Source: Chalciporus piperatus (taxonomy: Eukaryota; Basidiomycota; Agaricomycetes; Boletales; Boletaceae). From it: a DNA stretch of 28,311 nucleotides. How positions within the stretch are numbered: the stretch's first letter is position 1; the number at the start of each line of letters is the position of its first letter. Positions 20,759 to 28,311 of this stretch are shown here, in pieces. The translations under genes and the position numbers were made by a program. The stretch spans positions 1 through 28,311 of the forward strand of contig JBBPTG010000293.1 of assembly GCA_038093975.1 (NCBI GenBank). The letters run 5' to 3'. Below the pieces are notes generated by a model. That model ran no database searches. It saw only the letters and a program-made list of their open reading frames with translations, and was not told the origin of the DNA.

Positions 20759-23700
20759 TCACTGCTGCTGCTCCTGGAACACATTCCAAGCCTCATTCAA
20801 CGCCCCAAACACCCCATTCGCAATCATCCGCTGCTCCACCGTCGTGTTGTCCGCATTCAACTGCACGAACGAAGAGGGGGAAAAAATCAAGATGGGTTCG
20901 CCAACTAGTTGAACGCCACTCACCTTGTCTGGATGTACTCGCGCGATCGCACGCACGTACGCCCCCTTCACTTGACCCTTCCCAACCACCTCCGCAAGCC
21001 CAATCCGTCGCCACCCAAGCTCAGGCCACAGCACGCTATCAAGCGACGTCAACAGCGCGCGGATATTACCCTCTCTTCCGCCCTTCCAAGCCGTTAACCG
21101 TGCATCGACGGAGTCCTTGCACGCGAGCTGTGCAGCGTCCTCGTTCTGTTGTGCGTTTTCCGTATCGCGGAGTGCTGTGATTGCTGCAGAAGTCTTTGAT
21201 GGGGTATAGGACGAGGATGAGGCAGGATTAGGCCGGGGACGAGGTCGAGGTCGAGATCGGGGTGGGATGGGTTGTGAGGAGGACGCTGTAGTTTCACCTG
21301 ATCCTGCGCTCCCACTTCCCATAGAGCCCTCGATCATCCGTCGACACCGTCCAACCCCACGCAAAGCTTCTCCCTTCACACTCGTACCCGCCCAATCCGC
21401 CCCAACGAGTACCTCCCACGTGCCCCTTGCCATCTCCCATTTCTCGAGCCCTTCGAGCCCTTCCGCACGTCTCCTGAACGCCTTCGTAAGTCCCTCGGTG
21501 AGATCGACGAATGTAGGGACATCGCCCTTGACCGACGACACGCCTCCACCTTGGATAGACAAGTTCACTTTACCATTCCCCACATTGATCGCGGTCCTCG
21601 CGTCGAAATCCGATTCGGATATACCGAACGCATTATCAGACGTGTCTCGTCCGTCTCCATCCCCATTAAGGAATCGTCGGACGACGGTAACAGCTTCCTC
21701 GCAGTCCTTTATCGACTGTCGGAGCTCGCCTACCTTGGATCGTACGAGAGCGACGTTGGTGAGAAGCGGTACGCGCAATACGTGTTGTGGTGGAAGTGCT
21801 GAGAGCGCCCGCATATATGCAGTAAGAGCTGCGGGAAAATCGCCACGTTTGAAAGCTTCCGTGCCTGCGGACTTGTGTGACGTCGACGAAGTGAGAGCAA
21901 AGAGTGTGATGGTCGTGGTGAGCGTTACTGGTCGTGGTGGTGAGCGGGAAACGGAGGGCGCTTGTGTCGATGGGACAAGAGCGGAAACAGATGGCGCAGA
22001 TGGTGGAGGAACTTGTGTTTTGGGCTTGCCGCGCCGGAAAGGGGATTGGTAGGCTACTGGCGAGGCATCGGTACCGAAGAGATCTATCTCTCGCTCAGGA
22101 CGTGATTCTGGCTGCGGTGATGCCCGTGACTGGGTTTGTGAAGGACGACGCGAAGTAGGGAGGCGTTGTTTCTCCCTGGGTTCTCTCGGTTCGTCATCGT
22201 TGTCATCCCTGAACCCACCATTGGCTACACCTTGACAATCAGCCTCGTTTTGCCGTTGTCGCGCATCCTCCCGAGGGCCAGCCTCCTGGTCTCGCATCCA
22301 TCGAGGTCTGCCATCCGCAGTGGAGCTACCACCAGTGTTGGCAGCAGCGGCTCGTTCCTCGTAGATCTTGACGGCTCTCTCTCTGCCCTCTTTCCAGAGA
22401 GCATTCGCCTTGCTGAACATGCCACGACCTATCTCGCTCGCCTGGGAGAGCAGTTTTTCTGCAGTGAGGTCCATCTGAACCTGGGACTGCGAGTGAGATG
22501 GGGAGGGAGTCAGAGATGATCTACTCTGAGGGTCAGAGCGGTTGGATGGGGGTCTACGCGTTGCTCGATCTCTCGCTCTGTCCATTTCCCTTTCCCGATC
22601 CTCGTCTCTGTCTCTGCGTCTCTCTCGTTCTTGAGGATTAGGTGACGGTCGTGCGGATGTCCCCCCGCTGGCCTGGGAGAGCAACAATTCTGCAGCAACC
22701 TGTACGTCGAAACCGTTCTCGTTCATGGTATTGGCAAGTGCTGCACGTGCGTCGATAGGTGAGAAGCCCATCTCGACGAGCTGACCTACGATATGTGGGG
22801 GTGGAGAGGCACTCGTGCGTGGTGGTGGGCGAGCATTGGCGCGTATAGAGGTGGATGGATTTGGGGAAGGGGAGTGGGACTACGATTAGGGTAAAAGGTT
22901 GAATATATGCGCGATATTAGTCGATCGTGATTACATGACTGGGGAATAAAACGCACTACAGGCTTTCCTAGATCACCCAGTATATCATCGCTAGGACCGG
23001 ACGTATTCCGGATTCCGAACGTGCCCTCGGGGTCAGAGTCATCGTCCAGTAGCCTATCCTCGCGATCTCCAAAGTCAAAGTCTCCCGGCGTACTTATAAG
23101 AGAGCGAGACGGATGTTGAGATTGGTGTCTTTGACGCTCTGAAGACGTAAAATCGTCGAGATCCCACAGCGTTGTGGGTTTCGATCCAGACGTGGGCTTA
23201 GTGTTGGCAGATGTAGATCGTGAGTTGGACTGTGGTGGTGAAGAGAATTCTGAAATGCCCCAATCGTCGTCCAACGAGCCCGTGTTCGTAGGGGATGTGA
23301 CCTGTGGTACCGGCTTCGACGCTGGCGCGCTATCGAACCCGAAATCAAAATCATCGCGTACCGTGGCTCCTTGGGCAGGATGCGGACCGACCGACGTGGG
23401 CCGCGCAAGTGAATCGAGTCCATCCCACAGCGAGGAGGATGTATGCGTGTTTGTCTTCGTTGGAGCGCTGTTCTGGGCAGCTTTCGCGCGTTGTGCGAGT
23501 GCAGCTCGTTCGGCCATGGTCACGTTGGACCGATCCTGTATTGACGGTCCGTCGAGAGAAGAAGTAAATAGAGAACTAAATGCATCTCCTCCGCGTAAAT
23601 TCGACTGGGGTGGTCTGGTATTCCGATCGGTTGGTCGGGAGTTGGCTGCGGGTGTTCTGTTGGGTGGTTGTGACGCGGAAAGGATTGAGAAGGCATCTTG

Positions 23701-23814
23701 TTGTGGTCGTCGAGGATACGAAGGTGCTGGTACGGCTGCACCGAGTTTTTTTGGTGGTTCAGCTGGTTTCGTCGGGGCTGAGGATGCCCACAGGTCAGCG
23801 AAGGAATCGGCCAT
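20759..23814 (-). CDS. SWA2: Auxilin-like J-domain protein (SWA2 type)
   Basis: Helps Hsp70 strip clathrin from coated vesicles. Exons 23814-22960, 22879-20924 and 20860-20759 sum to 2913 nt (970 residues). The last intron (20861-20923) is free of stops and in frame; it is removed so that VHPDK joins LNADNTTVEQRM, the conserved J-domain ending. The start MADSFADLW is preferred over an in-frame ATG ten codons upstream. The N-terminal 300 residues are disordered and contain acidic-aromatic and Trp motifs (DDFDFGFDS, SLWDGLDSL) that look like clathrin or adaptor binding. A UBA domain (VGQLVEMGFSPIDARAAL) covers about 317-357, TPR-like repeats (GTEAFKRGDFPAALTAYMRA) about 620-690, and the J domain the last 100 residues with HPD at about 934-936. 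The order UBA-TPR-J is that of yeast Swa2. Confidence 0.88.
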
Positions 23815-24652
23815 ATCGATAGAGCCAGGCCAGGAGACAACCACGACATCACCCAGTTACAGATTACGTAATTGCCATGTTTACTTACGCCCCACGTCCT
23901 CTCTCGAAAAGAGACTATAAGTACACTGAGCACTCCGCTAATAACGAGGAAATCTTCGTAATCACACTCAAAGCAGGTGAGTGAATGTCACGACGAGGGA
24001 TTTTGTCAGAATGTGGGCCCCGCCAATGCGTGGGCTGGGTCAAATCGAGTGCGAGCAGGCGAGGGTGGAGCCAGCAGAAACTCCAAGGGAAGGCTCACCG
24101 TGTAGTCCGAGTTGTCCGACCCCGAAGCAATTTACGTCTGACTAGTGATGTCCACCGTGTCCACCTCATCAGTTTCATGTTGGTCGATCACTTAAACTCG
24201 TTTGTAAATTGTGAGTCTCTGCATACTATGTGATAACATTCTTCCATCGTCGCCGGACGTTCCACTGCTCGTCTTTCGACACGACGGCGCTCAAGACATT
24301 GCCATTTGCTTTCATGTTATGACGAAATGAGCGATACTGATTCATGGATCATGATAGGCAGCCAAACCAGGTTGAGGGGATGGACCAGTATCAAGGCTGG
24401 CCTGGAGAGACTTGAGACCTAAAAGGTGGCAAGAGAACATGGTGAGAAAAGGAAACCAGTAGTACGCAAGCAGTCAATGCGAGTTAACTAGGTAATGGTG
24501 CAGATAATGTGAAAGATGAAACAGCGTAAACATGGAGACCAGTGTGATAGGTACGACCGAACGCCAGAGAGGGAACCAAGTAAACAAGACAGATTAATAA
24601 CACGACACGGCAGCGAGACCGACTTCAGAAAGCGAACAGCAACGAACGAACA
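23815..24652. other. Intergenic region between auxilin-like gene and second HET gene
   Basis: It holds the auxilin-like gene's promoter and leader at the left and the 3' flank of the second WD40-TPR-HET gene at the right. No further gene or convincing relic is seen. Confidence 0.55.
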
Positions 24653-27600
24653 TCACAGAATTTCCAACACCTCCGCACGGATGTCCTTCAACGCCTTGAC
24701 ATCAGATCCAAGACCTCGAACCACGATCTCATACTCTGTATCCACCCTCTTGTACTCCCCACCAGGTTGCTGTAGAAACAACAGCGGGTTGAACGGCTGA
24801 CCAAGGCGAACGATCGATTGCAATGCCCGAGTATATTCGTCTTCCTGTGAAACAGGGACAGCGGTCAATGGCGCAGACGTCGCTGACTCCTCATCTGTCC
24901 CCCCATTTCTGTCCGACTCTGAGTCGGTATCCGAGTCCGAGTCGTCCGCTGAGTCGAGGCCACGTGGTCCTCTGATATAGCTGATCCAGGGATGTACCAA
25001 CTTGAGTCGCCGAGGCTCAGTGAGTGGCAGCACATCCATCGTCGTGATGTCAATGTCTCCTAGCCCAGATACCCTGATTCGATAGTGATCTGGGTCCCCC
25101 CGGTTGGTTCCACGGATCTGCATACCAAGCTTCCGGACACGGAAAAGGATGCATGGGAGATGAAGGCGTCGGTGTGCGAAACGAGCCGTGGGGAGATATG
25201 CGACCCGTTGATAGATTAGCATGGCGTCTTCCCTCGGCAACATATTCCTTAGTTGGGCGGTATGCGACTCCATTTCACTTGCGTCAAGAGTCGGTAACGC
25301 GTACGGAGGCTGACTATAAACGGAGAGTGTAGACGGCAGACAGGTATTGTATGATGATGACTTCCCAGTCCATGCAAGGATGGTCACCTCACCCGATCGA
25401 GTGACGATCTCCTCGAGGAGGTGACCGAGCGCAGCCTCCCTTTCACCATAGTGGGGACGAATATCGCTTTGGAATATACCAATGAGTGAATATGCGATGT
25501 CCTCATCGACCGTCGCATTACGAGTCGATGCCAGACGGAGTTTCTCGCGGACGCTGAGGTCGTCTGGACTGAACGTGATGATGGTGTCACGAGGGATCTG
25601 GAAAGCGTCGGAGAGTTCTTTCATGATTTCAGGTGATTCTTTGTGGTTGAGACGGGTGTCGCCAAGATAGAGTTTCCATTCGGAGTCATAGAAACGGATC
25701 GTTTTCGGGGCGAGCAGTTCTTGGAGGGTCCACGCTCGCGTCATCCATTTGCTATTCGTGAGGTGTCCGAGTTTCGACGGGGACTTCACGCCCGCCAGGA
25801 ACACAATCGTGATCACCGCTCCGGCATACCAGCTGTACATGGATGTTAGGGACTGGTTTAGGGTCGCGCTCTTGGTCTTGTCAATGCAACACGTGTCCGA
25901 CCAGAGGTAGCGATTACCGAGTTTTCCAGCTTCCTCACAAACTCTGCGGAGCTTGTCGTTCATGTGTGTCTTCGGCAGGTTGTACACGGACTGCACTAGA
26001 TTGACGTCCTGGTAACTAGGCTCTTCCCCCTCCCAAACGTGGGAGAATATAGCGTATGCGAAGAATTTCGTGACTACTCGTAGGATGCGTTCTTCGTCGA
26101 CTTTCTTCGTCATAGACAATACAAGTTTTTTAAATTCAGTGTCCGACTTGAATGTCGTCATGCGCTCGACGGCAGCACAGAGGTGACCAGTTTGAACGTC
26201 GATGAGGACGAGAGGCGAGACGTTGGCGATCAAGCGAGCAATTCCCTCGATCTTAGCGATCGTCTGCGACGGTGAAATGTAGTTGTTCCGCAGCTCTGTA
26301 GGACGAGGTTACGTCGCAGCTTCGAAATGTGCGCAGGGATACTCACCCCGTATCTTTGGGTCACTGGCTTGTTCAATAAGGGAAACCATGTTTCCGAATA
26401 CCTTGATGGCTTCATCGTATTGTTTCGCGCCATGGAGGGCGATGTATTGGCATTCGTAGGCCAAGTGGTTGGGAGGGTCTATCTCGATCGCCTGCATGCA
26501 CATTGTGAGAATCATACCTTTATGAAAGCGAATAACGCTACGCATCAGTGAGGGCATCATCCCACAATCTCATGGTTGTCCTGGCCTTGCTCCGCTTGAT
26601 GAGCAAATTCACCGGATGTATAGGGTTGAGCGAGAGTGCGGTGTTGCACTGCTTGATGGCATCCTCATGATTCGCAGAGTCGACGGCTGCATCACCGAGA
26701 CTTTCGAGTGACGTAGCACACTTGGTCGTAAAGTCTAACATTATTGCTCTCATCAGATAACCGAGTACAAATCACACAAAACGCACCTGCGACCCAATCG
26801 GTGGTCGCCTTGCTTGTCTCAATCTCGTCTCCCAACGTCTTGAGCATATTCAGAAGAGCTTCCGCGGCCTCTTTCACACGTCCTTCTGCGTGGAGGGATT
26901 CACAAAGATGGCGCTGGACAACGATGTCCAGCCCCTCGAAACTCCAATTGAAGATCTTTCATGCGAGTCATGACAGGCTGCGACATGGTCGGGAGAGAAT
27001 ACCCACCAATGAAATTGTCGTTAATGGAGGACATGTTTTGTCGGGAGGAACTACGTGCTTGGCACGTCCAAAGACCTCAATGGCTTGTGGATACTCCCCT
27101 TTCTTGAGGTACATGTTACCGAGCACCTTTCGAGCGCGTCAGCGATGGCTGTGGTATACGATGACCCAGAGCACGTGCCTGCAGGAAGCAATATGCGTCG
27201 TCGTCCTCAGCATTGATAACGAGGTCGTGGGCGCGCGGTAATGCGTTTGTATGTTCTTCAGCCGTGGAATGCTTTTGGATGTGTCAGCGCAGGCCACATG
27301 TAAGACGAAGCAATGATCGTACTTTCAAGAAGCTTTCCTCGTCGTCATTGTCATTGTAGGCATTGGTAAGCAGGTTATGGACGCGCCAAATTGCGTCTTG
27401 GTGTTTGCCAGATGTGAACGAGAGAATGGCCTGAGTGTAACGCGGCTCAGTTACGATGGACATGCGTTTCGTAACACACTGACCCTCAACAACAGTAACA
27501 GCTTGATGTCCTTTGGGTCGCCATCGCGGAACGAGATATCCAACGCACGGAGAGCGCCGTCTTGATCGCCTTGGCCGGCGAGCGCGATGGCCATTGCGAT

Positions 27601-28311
27601 ATGACCGATCGGCGAGAGTTTTATCCGGAGCGACTGTGCATGGAGCGTGAAAACGTGAGGAAAGGAAGGAAAGCAGTGTGACGTTACCCTTTTCGCGTCG
27701 TCAACTGCTTCAGTCCATTGATTCAATTGTGCACGGACAAGAGCACGATTTGCAAGGATGTGATGGTTTGGGTTTGAGGATAAGTTCGCGATGTCGTCTG
27801 ATAGCGTCGATTCGGTCTTAACGAGGTGGTTTTGTGTCCACATCTCGAGTACATCGCCGTTTACATCCATAAGGGGAATCTGGAATGCGAAATCGAGACA
27901 CGGTTGCGGAATGGAGATAGCTGTATCGTTAGGGATAGAACGTCGCGAGTGAACGAGCACGCACATGTTCTAGATATCGTCGGGGAATGATATCCTTGAG
28001 GTCCTGAATTGTGAGACTGGTTCCATTTCCGCATGCGAGATACCTCCCGTCCGATAAAAGAGAGATAGCGTACACCCTTGCGGGATAGTCGATTGTCGAC
28101 CCGATTTTGTTGTGCGAAACAATATCCCAAATGGATACGGAGGCGCCGGCCGAACACGCTATGAACTTCCCGTTGGTGGCGATGGATGGATGTGAATCGT
28201 TCTTGTGTATCGGCCATTCTGTGCGCGAGGATGTGGAGGTGTCGAGGCAAGTGATTTTGCCAGGTGACGCAGCGAAGAGTCGTTCGCTATTTGGAGACCA
28301 TGCAAGCGAAG
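24653..28311 (-). CDS. WD40-TPR-HET protein, copy 2 (5' end outside window)
   Basis: Paralogue of the gene at 8030-12195. Exons: 28311-27965 (partial), 27879-27688, 27633-27484, 27430-27323, 27271-27179, 27126-27007, 26955-26787, 26734-26544, 26491-26347 and 26295-24653, encoding about 1051 visible residues. It begins inside the WD40 region (SLAWSPNSERLFAASPGKIT) and continues through TPR-like repeats to a HET domain with YAIFSHVWEG, WSDTCCID and WMTRAWTLQELL, then an Asp/Ser-rich run before the C-terminus. Several exons match copy 1 exactly in length (150, 120, 169 and 145 nt). Two introns (27178-27127 and 26543-26492) need GC donors to stay in frame. If they are not spliced, the protein ends early and this copy is a pseudogene. 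The long, clean HET frame argues for recent or current function. Confidence 0.78.

Noticed and set aside
21267..22052. 261-codon plus-strand frame opposite the auxilin-like gene
   Set aside because: Low-complexity shadow of a strongly supported minus-strand coding exon.
27880..27964. Acceptor near 27921 for the first visible intron of copy 2
   Set aside because: It leaves the wrong phase; the acceptor at 27880 joins in phase 0 and matches the paralogue's PLM(E/D)V start.
1..28311. CRISPR array, tRNA or rRNA genes, intact transposons
   Set aside because: No regularly spaced repeats, cloverleaf-like segments, conserved ribosomal blocks, transposase or reverse transcriptase motifs were seen.

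Overview
This window looks like an arm of an agaricomycete (mushroom-type basidiomycete) genome. Genes are broken into many short exons by GT-AG introns of about 45-85 bases. The gene content (WD40/TPR/HET proteins, a Crinkler with a kinase-like end, an H-type lectin, a GT2 synthase with many introns) is typical of that group. I worked out gene models by hand from reading frame, intron phase and splice signals, and checked that each complete model sums to a multiple of three. The lineage call is inference.

Layout, left to right. 357-1956 (-) is a complete ATG14/UVRAG-family autophagy gene of six exons. It shares a short divergent promoter with a Crinkler-type gene at 2145-4506 (+), which has two tandem ubiquitin-like headers and a protein-kinase-like C-terminus. 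5012-6305 (+) is an orphan five-exon gene. 6608-7438 (-) is an intronless protein of three H-type lectin repeats. It is divergent from 8030-12195 (+), a 1215-residue WD40-TPR-HET protein of ten exons. Next come two decaying minus-strand genes (12208-12605, perhaps BRCT-like; 12880-13440, glycoside hydrolase family 16). 14367-18200 (+) is a 16-exon, 951-residue membrane GT2 glycosyltransferase. 18201-20758 has short repeats and a zinc-type alcohol dehydrogenase/enoyl reductase pseudogene (19600-20350, -). 20759-23814 (-) is an auxilin/SWA2-type J protein. 24653-28311 (-) is a second WD40-TPR-HET gene, paralogous to the first, in opposite orientation and cut by the window edge.

Housekeeping genes (ATG14, SWA2, probably the GT2 synthase) are interleaved with genes of fast-evolving families linked to non-self recognition, cell death or defence (Crinkler, HET, lectin) and with relics. 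The most interesting system is the WD40-TPR-HET pair. The order is reversed relative to classical HET-NACHT-WD40 proteins, no nucleotide-binding module is visible, and one copy is head-to-head with a lectin gene. I saw no tRNA, rRNA, CRISPR array or intact transposon.
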